A program made the translations under genes and the position numbers. Positions 24,616 through 32,859 of a stretch of DNA of 64,000 nucleotides are shown here, one piece after another. This stretch comes from Klenkia taihuensis (GTDB taxonomy: Bacteria > Actinomycetota > Actinomycetes > Mycobacteriales > Geodermatophilaceae), in the NCBI RefSeq assembly GCF_900112525.1, contig NZ_FOMD01000001.1:434001-498000 (forward strand), written 5' to 3'. Each line of letters starts with the position of its first letter. Positions within the stretch are counted from its first letter, which is position 1. The notes beneath the pieces are model-generated. The model searched no databases, was not told the origin of the DNA, and worked only from the letters and a program-made list of their open reading frames with translations.

Positions 24616-25935
24616 GTGACCGCGGTCAACCCGTGGCTCGCGCTGCCCGACGGCGCCCCGGGGCCGCTGCTGACCCGTCGCCTGCGCGCCGCGCACGAGG
24701 CGCTGGTCACCCGCGGCGGGCCCCCGCGCGCCGGCCAGGACGTCCGCGCCGTCGTCTGGGACTCCTGGCGGCGCAGCCTGGGCAGCGGTGTCGATCCCGA
24801 CGCCGGGGCCGCGCCGGTCGACCTGCTCGACGACGACCTGGTCAGCTACCGCGACGCCCACCCGCTGGCCGCCGTCATGCCGGTCATCCGCCGGCTGCTG
24901 GTCGCCGACGCCGAGGTGGACAAGATGATCGTCGCGGTCGCCGACGCCGCCGGCCGCATCCTCTGGGTCGAGGGCGACCGGCGGCTGCGCAGCCAGGCCG
25001 AGGGCATGCACTTCGTCGCCGGGTCCCGCTGGAGCGAGGACGTCGTCGGCACCAACGCCCCGGGCACCGCGCTGGCCCTGGACACCCCGGTGCAGATCTA
25101 CGGCAGCGAGCACTACAGCCGCACCGTGCAGCCCTGGAGCTGCTCGGCCGCTCCCGTGCACCACCCGGTCACCGGCCAGCTGCTCGGCGCCATCGACGTC
25201 ACCGGCGGCGACCACGTCGCCAGCCCCGCCGTGCTCACCCTGGTGCGGGCCACCGTGGCCGCCGCGGAGTCCGAGCTGCGCTGGCTGCACCGGGAGCAGC
25301 TCGCCACCCCTGCCCCGGCCCCGCCGCGGCCCCGCCCGGCGAGCCCGCTGCTGGAGGTCCTCGGCCGCGACCGCGCCCGGCTGGTCACCCCCGACGGGCC
25401 GGTCGAGCTCTCCCTCCGGCACTCCGAGCTGGTCCTGCTGCTGGCCGAGGCCGCGCACTCCGGCGGTGGCCGCACCGCCGAGCAGCTGGCCATCGAGGTG
25501 CACGGCGGGGACGCCGCCCCGGTCACCGTGCGGGCCGAGCTCTCCCGGCTGCGCAAGCTGCTCGGCGACGAGCTGCTCGCCTCGCGCCCCTACCGGCTCA
25601 CCGCGCCGCTGGACACCGACCTCGACCAGGTCCGCCGGCTGCTGGCCCGCGGCCAGGTCGCCACCGCCCTCGACCGCTACACCGGGCCCGTCCTGCCCCG
25701 CTCCGACGCGCCCGGCGTGCGGGCCGCCCGGGCCCGGCTGGCCGGGTCGCTGCGCGCCGCCGTGCTGCGCAGCCCCCGCCCCGACCTCCTGCTGCGCTGG
25801 AGCCGGCTCCCCGAGGCGGTCGACGACCCCGCCGTCTGGCAGGCGCTGCTGGACGTGCTGCCGGTCAGCTCGCCGCGCCGGGCGGCCGCGGCCAACCACC
25901 TGCTCCGGCTGCGCCGCGCCCCCCGCCGCCCCTGA
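24616..25935 (+). CDS. GAF-domain transcriptional regulator (AcoR-like sensor without AAA+ domain)
   Basis: The 439-residue protein has an N-terminal segment as in acetoin/aldehyde-dehydrogenase regulators (VWDSWRRSLGSGVDPD) and a GAF sensor (about 90-225; RWSEDVVGTNAPGTALA). The C-terminal part holds a winged-helix-like region (about 255-310; LSLRHSELVLLLAE ... VTVRAELSRLRKLLG). The sigma-54 AAA+ module of true AcoR is absent, as in many actinobacterial versions that sit beside aldehyde or alcohol dehydrogenase genes. It may sense a small molecule and control the neighbouring exporters. Confidence 0.75.
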   Translation: MTAVNPWLALPDGAPGPLLTRRLRAAHEALVTRGGPPRAGQDVRAVVWDSWRRSLGSGVDPDAGAAPVDLLDDDLVSYRDAHPLAAVMPVIRRLLVADAEVDKMIVAVADAAGRILWVEGDRRLRSQAEGMHFVAGSRWSEDVVGTNAPGTALALDTPVQIYGSEHYSRTVQPWSCSAAPVHHPVTGQLLGAIDVTGGDHVASPAVLTLVRATVAAAESELRWLHREQLATPAPAPPRPRPASPLLEVLGRDRARLVTPDGPVELSLRHSELVLLLAEAAHSGGGRTAEQLAIEVHGGDAAPVTVRAELSRLRKLLGDELLASRPYRLTAPLDTDLDQVRRLLARGQVATALDRYTGPVLPRSDAPGVRAARARLAGSLRAAVLRSPRPDLLLRWSRLPEAVDDPAVWQALLDVLPVSSPRRAAAANHLLRLRRAPRRP

Positions 25936-25969
25936 CGCCCGCCCGGCCGCGCTGGCATGCTCGGGCCAC

Positions 25970-27160
25970 GTGACCGCCACCGCGACCCGCCCGACGGCCA
26001 CCCGCCGGGCCGCCCTGGCCATCGCGGTGCTCGGCTGCGGTGCCTTCGGCATCGGCATCAGCGAGTTCGTCGTCATGGGTCTGCTGCCCGAGATCGCCCG
26101 CGGGGTGGACGTCGACATCCCCACCGCCGGGCACGTGGTGTCGGCCTACGCCTTCGGGGTCGTCGTCGGCGCCCCGGTCATCGCGGCCACCGCCGCCCGG
26201 CTGCCCCGCAAGGGCCTGCTCGTCGGGCTGCTCGCCGCCTTCCTGGCCGGCACGGTGCTCACCGCGGTCGCACCCGGTTACGGCACCCTGCTCGCCGCCC
26301 GGTTCGTCGCGGGCCTGCCGCACGGCGCCTACTTCGGCGTCGCGTCCCTGGTCGCGGCCTCGCTGGTGGCCCCGGAGGCCAAGGGGCGGGCGGTCAGCTC
26401 GGTGATGCTCGGGCTCTCGGCCGCCACGCTGGCCGGGGTACCCGCGGCCACCTGGCTGGGGCAGCACCTGGGCTGGCGGACGGCGTTCGTGGCGGTGCTC
26501 GCCGTCGCCGTCCTCACCCTGCTCGCGGTGCTGGCCGTCGTGCCGCGGACGCCGGGCAACCCGCGGGCGACCGTGCGCTCCGAGCTCGGGGCACTGCGCC
26601 GGCCGCAGGTCTGGCTGACCCTCGGCGTCGCCGTCGTCGGGTTCGGCGGGTTCTTCGCCCTGTACGCCTACATCGCGCCGCTGACCACCGAGGTCGCCGG
26701 TGCCCCAGCCGGGTTCGTGCCGCTGGTGCTGCTGGCGTTCGGCGTCGGCGGGGTGCTGGGCACCGTGCTCGGCGGGAAGCTCGCCGACGTCGCACTGTTC
26801 CGCTCGCTGGTCTGGTCGATGGCCGCCACCGGCGTCCTGCTCGGCGCGGTGTACGTGGGCTCGCGGTCGGTGGTGTCGCTGGTCGCGCTGGCCCTCTGCA
26901 CCACGGTCGTCACGTCGGTGCTGGTGGTGACGCTGCAGCTGCGGCTCATGGAGGTCGCCCGCGAGGCCGAGCTGCTGGGCGCCGCGCTCAACCACTCCGC
27001 GCTCAACGCGGCCAACGGTCTGGGGGCGCTGCTGGGCGGCTGGGTGATCGCCTCCGGGTGGGGCTACCGGTCCACCGCGCTGGTCGGCGTCGTCCTCGCC
27101 GTCCTCGGGCTGGGCGTGCTGGCCTGGTCGGCGGTGCTGCGGCGCCGCGAGCTGCGCTGA
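25970..27160 (+). CDS. MFS exporter, DHA1/AraJ type
   Basis: The 396-residue twelve-helix transporter has AFGIGISEFVVMGLLPEIA in helix 1, as in AraJ/CmlR-type DHA1 exporters, and the conserved ARFVAGLPHGAYFGVASLVAA segment in helix 4-5. It likely exports a small molecule, arabinose-like sugar or drug. GTG 25970 follows the regulator by 34 bases, so the regulator and this pump may be one transcription unit. Confidence 0.87.
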   Translation: MTATATRPTATRRAALAIAVLGCGAFGIGISEFVVMGLLPEIARGVDVDIPTAGHVVSAYAFGVVVGAPVIAATAARLPRKGLLVGLLAAFLAGTVLTAVAPGYGTLLAARFVAGLPHGAYFGVASLVAASLVAPEAKGRAVSSVMLGLSAATLAGVPAATWLGQHLGWRTAFVAVLAVAVLTLLAVLAVVPRTPGNPRATVRSELGALRRPQVWLTLGVAVVGFGGFFALYAYIAPLTTEVAGAPAGFVPLVLLAFGVGGVLGTVLGGKLADVALFRSLVWSMAATGVLLGAVYVGSRSVVSLVALALCTTVVTSVLVVTLQLRLMEVAREAELLGAALNHSALNAANGLGALLGGWVIASGWGYRSTALVGVVLAVLGLGVLAWSAVLRRRELR

Positions 27161-27172
27161 CGTCTGCAACCC

Positions 27173-27188
27173 GCTGCAACGTTGCAGC
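27173..27188. promoter_or_regulatory. Perfect 16-base palindrome GCTGCAACGTTGCAGC
   Basis: A spacer-less palindrome starts 13 bases after the MFS stop. The half-site TGCAAC also occurs at 27165-27170 and again at 27362-27367 just before the coxS Shine-Dalgarno. A central CG dyad of this kind is typical of LacI-family operators. It is too symmetrical, and lacks a loop, to be a terminator. The regulated gene is most probably the cox operon. Confidence 0.5.
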
Positions 27189-27284
27189 CTCTCGGATCTG
27201 CGGACCTCTCCTCGCCACTGCCCCGCACCTGCGGGTCCTGGCCGCCTCTCGATCCGCACCGTCGGACGGCGGCACCGGGCGCCG

Positions 27285-27303
27285 CGAGGTAAGCGTGGCC
27301 TAA
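27285..27303 (-). promoter_or_regulatory. Candidate IdeR/DtxR iron box upstream of coxS
   Basis: On the minus strand the sequence is TTAGGCCACGCTTACCTCG; 13 of 19 positions match the iron-box consensus by eye. It lies 77 bases before coxS. A role in iron-dependent control of an iron-sulfur molybdoenzyme is plausible but inferred. Confidence 0.45.
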
Positions 27304-27379
27304 GAAGTGTGTCCGTCGGCACACTCGCTGCAGGTGGCGGGAGACCGCCGTCACACGACCCTGCAACGAGGCGGAGGAC

Positions 27380-27865
27380 ATGACGCAGATCAACGTGCGG
27401 GTCGACGGGGCGTCCTACTCGGACGACGTCGAACCCAGGACACTCCTGGTCCACTACCTGCGGGAGCAGCTCGGCAAGGTCGGCACCGTGGTCGGCTGCG
27501 ACACCAGCAACTGCGGCGCCTGCACCGTCCACCTGGACGGCGAGAGCGTGAAGTCCTGCACCGTGCTGGCCGTGCAGGCCGACGGCAGCGAGGTCACCAC
27601 CATCGAGGGCATCGCCGAGGGCGGCGAGCTGCACCCGATGCAGAAGGCCTTCCACGAGAAGCACGGGCTGCAGTGCGGCTACTGCACCCCCGGGATGATC
27701 ATGGCCTCGATCGACCTGCTCAAGAACAACCCGGACCCCAGCGAGTCCGAGATCCGTGAGGGCATCGAGGGCAACCTCTGCCGCTGCACGGGCTACGTGA
27801 ACATCGTCCGCGCGGTGCAGCAGGCCGCCGGCGAGATGAGCAGCACGGCAGGAGCGCAGGCATGA
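27380..27865 (+). CDS. coxS: CO-dehydrogenase-type molybdenum hydroxylase, [2Fe-2S] small subunit
   Basis: The 161-residue iron-sulfur subunit has the plant-ferredoxin cluster [16 protein letters not shown] (C40, C45, C48, C60) and the second, helical cluster (CGYCTPGM ... NLCRCTGY). It passes electrons from the molybdenum centre in CoxL to FAD in CoxM. The RBS GGCGGAGGA precedes the ATG. Gene order S-L-M is that of form II CODH clusters, unlike M-S-L of form I. Overlaps coxL by four bases. Confidence 0.92.
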   Translation: MTQINVRVDGASYSDDVEPRTLLVHYLREQLGKVGTVVGCDTSNCGACTVHLDGESVKSCTVLAVQADGSEVTTIEGIAEGGELHPMQKAFHEKHGLQCGYCTPGMIMASIDLLKNNPDPSESEIREGIEGNLCRCTGYVNIVRAVQQAAGEMSSTAGAQA

Positions 27866-30336
27866 CCCTCACCGACGAGCCCACCACCGCCGAGGCGCCG
27901 GCCAAGGAGGTCGGCAACGCCCGCCTCCGCAAGGAGGACGCCCGGCTGATCACCGGCAAGACCACCTGGACCGACAACATGGTCCTGCCGGGGATGCTGC
28001 ACATGGCGTTCCTGCGCTCCCCGGTCGCGCACGCCACGATCAGCCACCTCGACGTCAGCGCCGCCAAGGACCGCCCGAACGTCGTCGCGGTCTTCACCGG
28101 GCAGGACTTCAAGGACGAGCAGGGCACCATCCCCTGCGCCTGGCCGGTCACCCCCGACATGGTCAACCCCGGGCACCCCTCGATCGCGGTCGACACCGTC
28201 AACCACGTCGGCGAGGCCGTGGCCATCGTGGTGGCCCGCACCCGCACCGCCGCGGTGGACGCCGTCGAGGCCATCGACGTCGACTACGAGAACCTCCCGG
28301 TCGTGCTGGACATGGAGGAGGCGGTCAAGGACGGCGCCGACCTGGTGCACGCCTCGACGTCGTCCAACACCAGCTACCACTTCGTCTTCGACGCCGGCGA
28401 GGCCGGCACCGGCAGCGACACCGAGGCCGCCTTCCGCGACGCCGAGGTCACCGTCTCCCGCCGCTTCGTGCAGCAGCGCCTCATCCCGGCGTTCATGGAG
28501 CCGCGCTCGGCCGTCGTCGGCGTGCAGGGCGACAACTTCACCCTGTGGTCGGCCACCCAGATCCCGCACATCCTGCGGGTGATGGGCGCGCTGACCACCG
28601 GCATCCCCGAGCACAAGCTGCGCGTGGTGGCCCCCGACGTTGGCGGCGGCTTCGGCGGCAAGCTGCAGGTCTGCCCCGAGGAGATCCTGGCGCTGCTGGT
28701 CGCCCGCCGGTTGGGCAAGCCGGTCAAGTGGACCGAGACCCGCTCGGAGTCCCTGATGACCGCCCACCACGGGCGCGACCAGATCCAGTACATCGACGTC
28801 GCGGCCAGGAAGGACGGCACCGTCACCGGCCTGCGCGTGCGGCTGCTGGCCGACATGGGTGCCTACCTGCGGCTGATCACCCCCGGCGTCCCGGCGCTGG
28901 GTGCGTTCATGTTCCCCGGCATCTACAAGTTCCCGGCCTATCGCTTCGAGTGCGACGGCGTGTTCACCAACAAGGTGCCCACCGACGCCTACCGCGGCGC
29001 CGGCCGGCCCGAGGCCACCTTCGCCATCGAGCGGATCATGGACGAGCTCGCCGTCGAGCTGGACATGGACCCGATGGAGCTCCGCCGCAAGAACTGGATC
29101 GGGGCGGAGGAGTTCCCCTTCACCACGGTCGCGGGTCTCGAGTACGACTCCGGTGACTACGAGCAGGCCACCCAGGCCGCGCTCGAGCTGCTCGGCTACG
29201 ACGAGCTGCGCGCCGAGCAGAAGCAGCGCCGCGAGTCGGGCGACCCGGTGCAGCTGGGCATCGGCATCTCGACGTTCACCGAGATGTGCGGCCTGGCGCC
29301 CTCCCGGGTGCTGGGGTCGCTCAGCTTCGGCGCCGGCGGCTGGGAGCAGGCCTCCATCCGGATGCTGCCCACCGGCAAGGTCGAGGTCGTCACCGGCTCC
29401 ACCCCGCACGGCCAGGGCCACGAGACGGCCTGGAGCCAGATCGTCGCCGACGAGCTGGGCGTGCCGTTCGAGGACGTCGAGGTGCTGCACGGCGACACCG
29501 CCATCTCCAGCCGCGGCCTGGACACCTACGGCTCGCGCTCCCTGGTCGTCGGTGGCACCGCCGTGGTCAAGGCCGCGGAGAAGGTGGTCGCCAAGGCCCG
29601 CAAGATCGCCGCGCACCTGCTGGAGGCCAGCGAGGACGACCTGGAGTTCTCCGGCGGCACGTTCTCCGTCAAGGGGACGCCGGGCGCCGGGCTGGGCATC
29701 CAGGAGATCGCCCTGGCGATCTTCGCCGCGCACGACTACCCGGAGGGCATCGAGCCCTCCATCGACGCCGAGGCCGCCTTCGACCCGGTCAACTTCTCCT
29801 TCCCGCACGGCACCCACCTGTGCGCGATGGAGGTCGACACCGAGACCGGCTTCGTCAAGATCCGCAAGTACGCCTCGGTCGACGACATCGGGACGATCGT
29901 CAACCCGATCATCGTCGAGGGCCAGATGCACGGCGGTCTCGCGCAGGGCATCGCGCAGGCCCTGTACGAGGAGGCCATCTACGACGCCGACGGCAACCTG
30001 ACCACCGGCACGTTCGTGGACTACCTGCTGCCCTCGGCCGCCGACCTGCCGACCTTCCACACCGGCAACACGGTGCACGCGGCGACGTCGAACCCGCTGG
30101 GTGCCAAGGGCGTCGGCGAGGCCGGGTGCATCGCCAGCACCCCGGCCGTGGTCAACGCCGCGCTGGACGCCGTCCGGCACCTGGGCGTGTCCGACATCCG
30201 GATGCCGCTGACCCCCGAGCGGGTCTGGCGGGCCATCCACCAGGGCGGCGACGGCGGCGACCGCGCCGCCGAGGGCAGCAACGCCTACGGCGGTGCCCGC
30301 ACCACCGAGTCCGGCATCGAGGAGGCAGCGCAGTGA
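27862..30336 (+). CDS. coxL: Form II CO-dehydrogenase-like molybdopterin large subunit
   Basis: The 824-residue molybdopterin-cytosine-dinucleotide subunit of the xanthine oxidase family has GGGFGGK in the first Moco loop, the active-site loop AYRGAGR at 376-382 and the C-terminal GVGEAGC with the catalytic Glu. True CO-oxidising form I enzymes have AYxCSFR with a copper-binding Cys; the AYRGAGR loop marks form II, whose CO oxidation is disputed and which may use another substrate. The gene symbol therefore names the family, not a proven activity. ATG overlaps coxS. Confidence 0.9.
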   Translation: MTLTDEPTTAEAPAKEVGNARLRKEDARLITGKTTWTDNMVLPGMLHMAFLRSPVAHATISHLDVSAAKDRPNVVAVFTGQDFKDEQGTIPCAWPVTPDMVNPGHPSIAVDTVNHVGEAVAIVVARTRTAAVDAVEAIDVDYENLPVVLDMEEAVKDGADLVHASTSSNTSYHFVFDAGEAGTGSDTEAAFRDAEVTVSRRFVQQRLIPAFMEPRSAVVGVQGDNFTLWSATQIPHILRVMGALTTGIPEHKLRVVAPDVGGGFGGKLQVCPEEILALLVARRLGKPVKWTETRSESLMTAHHGRDQIQYIDVAARKDGTVTGLRVRLLADMGAYLRLITPGVPALGAFMFPGIYKFPAYRFECDGVFTNKVPTDAYRGAGRPEATFAIERIMDELAVELDMDPMELRRKNWIGAEEFPFTTVAGLEYDSGDYEQATQAALELLGYDELRAEQKQRRESGDPVQLGIGISTFTEMCGLAPSRVLGSLSFGAGGWEQASIRMLPTGKVEVVTGSTPHGQGHETAWSQIVADELGVPFEDVEVLHGDTAISSRGLDTYGSRSLVVGGTAVVKAAEKVVAKARKIAAHLLEASEDDLEFSGGTFSVKGTPGAGLGIQEIALAIFAAHDYPEGIEPSIDAEAAFDPVNFSFPHGTHLCAMEVDTETGFVKIRKYASVDDIGTIVNPIIVEGQMHGGLAQGIAQALYEEAIYDADGNLTTGTFVDYLLPSAADLPTFHTGNTVHAATSNPLGAKGVGEAGCIASTPAVVNAALDAVRHLGVSDIRMPLTPERVWRAIHQGGDGGDRAAEGSNAYGGARTTESGIEEAAQ

Positions 30337-30364
30337 TCCGCGGAAACGACTTCGGAGTGGAGCC

Positions 30365-31225
30365 ATGATCCCCGCATCGTTCGCCTACGCCCGCCCCACC
30401 ACCGTCGACGAGGCCCTGCAGGCCATCGCCGCCGGCGGGGAGGACGTGAAGATCATGGCCGGTGGGCAGTCGCTCATCCCGGTCATGCGGCTGCGCCTGG
30501 CCGCCCCCGAGACGGTCGTCGACCTGACGAAGGTGACCGAGCTGCGCGGCGTCCGGGAGGACGGCGACTCGCTGGTCATCGGGGCGATGACCACCCACTC
30601 GGACATCCTCCGCGACCCGCTGGTCGCCCGGTACGGGAAGCTGATCGCCGAGGCGACCGAGACGGTGGCCGACCCCGCCGTCCGGCACCGGGGCACCTTC
30701 GGCGGCGCCCTGGCGCACGCCGACCCGGCCGGTGACCTGCCGGCGGTGGCCCTGGCGCTGGACGCCGAGTTCGTCATCGCCGGTCCCGGCGGTGCGCGGC
30801 GCTCGGTGCCGGCCTCGGCGTTCTTCGTCGACTACCTGACGACGGCGCTGGAGGAGGGTGAGCTGCTCGTCGAGGTGCGGGTGCCCAAGCTGGGCGAGGG
30901 CTGGGGGGTGCGGTACGAGAAGTTCAACCGCGTCGCCCAGGCCTGGTCGATCGTGGCGGTGGCCGCGGCCGTCCGGCGCGAGGGCTCGACCATCGCCGAG
31001 GCCCGCATCGGGCTGACCAACATGGGCTCCACCCCGCTGCGGGCGACCGCGACGGAGCAGGCCCTGGTCGGTGCCGACGTCAGCCTCGAGACGGTCACCG
31101 CGGCGGCCGCCCAGGCCGCCGAGGGCACCGAGCCCAGCAGTGACCTCAACGCCCAGGCCGACTACCGGCAGCACCTCGCCCGGGTGCTCACCGGACGAGC
31201 GGTGCGGGCAGCCGCCGGGCTGTAG
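30365..31225 (+). CDS. coxM: CO-dehydrogenase-type FAD-binding medium subunit
   Basis: The 286-residue FAD subunit of the molybdenum hydroxylase has AGGQSLIPVMRLRLA (about 36-50) and TFGGALAHADPAGD (about 113-126), the two loops that hold FAD in CoxM. Electrons leave the complex here towards quinone or another acceptor. ATG 30365 follows coxL by 28 bases, with a GGAGTGGAGCC ribosome-binding segment. Confidence 0.92.
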   Translation: MIPASFAYARPTTVDEALQAIAAGGEDVKIMAGGQSLIPVMRLRLAAPETVVDLTKVTELRGVREDGDSLVIGAMTTHSDILRDPLVARYGKLIAEATETVADPAVRHRGTFGGALAHADPAGDLPAVALALDAEFVIAGPGGARRSVPASAFFVDYLTTALEEGELLVEVRVPKLGEGWGVRYEKFNRVAQAWSIVAVAAAVRREGSTIAEARIGLTNMGSTPLRATATEQALVGADVSLETVTAAAAQAAEGTEPSSDLNAQADYRQHLARVLTGRAVRAAAGL

Positions 31226-31301
31226 CGTCCGTCTCAAGCAGTTCACGGCCGACCCGCCCCGCCCGGGCGGGTCGGCCGCCCCACCTACGGAGGTCCCACC
31301 C

Positions 31302-32138
31302 GTGCAGTTGGAGAACTCGTTCCTCGTCCCCGTCCCCGTCGACGACGCGTGGAAGGTGCTGCTCGACATCGAGCGGATCGCGCCGTGCATGCCCGGCGCA
31401 GCGCTCGACAGCGTGGAGGGCGACGACTTCACCGGCCGGGTCAAGGTCAAGCTCGGCCCGATCAACCTGACCTACGCCGGCAAGGCGTCCTTCATCGAGA
31501 AGGACGAGGCCGCGCACAAGGCCGTCATCGACGCCCGCGGCAAGGACCAGCGCGGCAACGGCACCGCCGCCGCCGTGGTCACCGCCCAGCTCAAGAGCGA
31601 GGGCGACTCGACCCGCGTCGACGTCCTCACCGACCTCAACATCACCGGCCGCCCGGCCCAGTTCGGCCGCGGCGTGATGACCGACGTCGGCAACAAGCTG
31701 CTCGGCCAGTTCGCCGACAAGCTCGCCGCCCAGCTCGGCGAGACCGAGGCCCCGGCGCAGGAGCCGACGGTCGAGAGCACCGTCAAGGAGAAGGCCGCCG
31801 ACGCCGCGGCCACCGCCGCCGGTGCGGTCGGCGAGGTCGCCGAGTCCGTCGCGGGCGTCGACGGCGACACCCCGATCGCCGAGGCCGCCCGCAAGGCCGC
31901 CTCCACGACGGTGCAGGCCGCCGACGCCGCCGCCGACAGGGCGGAGGAGGCCAAGAAGGAGGCCGCGAAGCCGGTCGCCGCCACCCCGGCCGCCCGCACG
32001 CCGCAGGCCGAGCCGGAGCCCATCGACCTGCTCGACGTCGCCGGCGGTGCGGCGTTCACCCGGTTCGCCAAGCCCGCCGCGATCGGCGTCGGCGCGCTGC
32101 TGCTGGTCGCCCTCGTCGTCCGCCGCCGCCGGCGGTAG
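31302..32138 (+). CDS. coxG: CoxG-like SRPBCC membrane-anchored protein
   Basis: The 278-residue protein has an N-terminal CoxG/SRPBCC domain (about 1-150; VDDAWKVLLDIERIAPCMPGA), an Ala/Glu-rich linker (about 150-245) and a C-terminal membrane helix followed by an Arg-rich cytoplasmic tail. CoxG anchors the CODH complex to the membrane in Afipia (Oligotropha) and, in newer work, may bring quinone to the enzyme. Here the tail-anchor fits that role. Excellent GGAGGT RBS seven bases before GTG 31302. Confidence 0.88.
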   Translation: MQLENSFLVPVPVDDAWKVLLDIERIAPCMPGAALDSVEGDDFTGRVKVKLGPINLTYAGKASFIEKDEAAHKAVIDARGKDQRGNGTAAAVVTAQLKSEGDSTRVDVLTDLNITGRPAQFGRGVMTDVGNKLLGQFADKLAAQLGETEAPAQEPTVESTVKEKAADAAATAAGAVGEVAESVAGVDGDTPIAEAARKAASTTVQAADAAADRAEEAKKEAAKPVAATPAARTPQAEPEPIDLLDVAGGAAFTRFAKPAAIGVGALLLVALVVRRRRR

Positions 32139-32147
32139 CCCTCCCCG

Positions 32148-32241
32148 CAGCGTTGATCAGGGGGGTTGGTCGAACTCCCGCTCCCTGCGCCAGATCTGGT
32201 GCAGGAGGACGGAGTTCGATCAACCCCCCTGATCGTTGCTG
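32148..32241. repeat. Intergenic palindromic repeat, copy B (full-length dyad)
   Basis: This copy is an almost complete inverted repeat of about 94 bases. The left arm begins CAGCGTTGATCAGGGGGGTT, the right arm ends with its near reverse complement CCCCCCTGATCGTTGCTG, and the centre is CCAGATCTGG. Arms are about 43 bases with a few mismatches. It fills the gap between the convergent coxG and alpha/beta hydrolase genes, where a bidirectional terminator would be expected. Confidence 0.9.
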
Positions 32242-32244
32242 GGC

Positions 32245-32859
32245 CTAGGGGAGCGCGGCGAGCCAGGTCGTCACGGCGGCGCGGACGGCGGGCGGGTCGG
32301 CCTTGAGCGCGTGGTCGCCGCGCACCGCCACCACGGTCGCCGGGTGCTCGCCCAGCTCGGCGACCACCGCGGTCGGCCCGCCGAACGCGTCGCTGTCGCC
32401 CTGCACCACCAGCACGGGGACGGCGACCGCGGTCAGCTCGCCCGCCCGGCTCTTCTCCGGCTTGCCCGGCGGGTGCAGCGGGAACGCGAGACACAGCACA
32501 CCCGCCGCACCCAGGGCCCCCGCCGTCCGGCAGGCCACCCGCGCGCCGGCGCTGCGGCCGCCGAGCACGACCGGGCCGGTGAGCAGGTCGCCGACCGCGC
32601 CGTGGATCGCCGTCCAGCCCTCGTCGAGCTTCGGCGGCGCCGCGGCGACGCGCTTGCCGGCCACCCGCCAGGGCTGCTCGACGCGCAGCACCCGCCAGCC
32701 CAGCCCGACCGCGGCGTCGGTGGCCGCGAGCAGGTCCGGTGCCTCGATGCCGCCGCCGGCGCCGTGCCCCAGCAGCAGGGTGCCGGCGACGTTCCCCACC
32801 GGGTCGTCGACGGTCACCCGGGCGGGGCCGAGCGGGGTGTCGACGTCCCGGGTGGTCAC
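32245..32859 (-). CDS. Alpha/beta hydrolase of the KANL3/Tex30 (dienelactone-hydrolase-like) type
   Basis: The 204-residue minimal alpha/beta hydrolase has an oxyanion segment LLLGHGAGGG (28-37), the nucleophile elbow GGRSAG (about 100-105), an acid in GDSDAFGG and the histidine in RGDHAL. Such proteins are small esterases of unknown substrate. GTG 32859 overlaps the TGA of the MinD-like gene, so the two are co-translated. It ends next to palindrome copy B. Confidence 0.8.
   Translation of the reverse strand: MTTRDVDTPLGPARVTVDDPVGNVAGTLLLGHGAGGGIEAPDLLAATDAAVGLGWRVLRVEQPWRVAGKRVAAAPPKLDEGWTAIHGAVGDLLTGPVVLGGRSAGARVACRTAGALGAAGVLCLAFPLHPPGKPEKSRAGELTAVAVPVLVVQGDSDAFGGPTAVVAELGEHPATVVAVRGDHALKADPPAVRAAVTTWLAALP

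Noticed and set aside
27173-27188. Palindrome after the MFS gene as a terminator
   Set aside because: It has no loop and no T-run, and its half-site recurs near coxS, so an operator is more likely.
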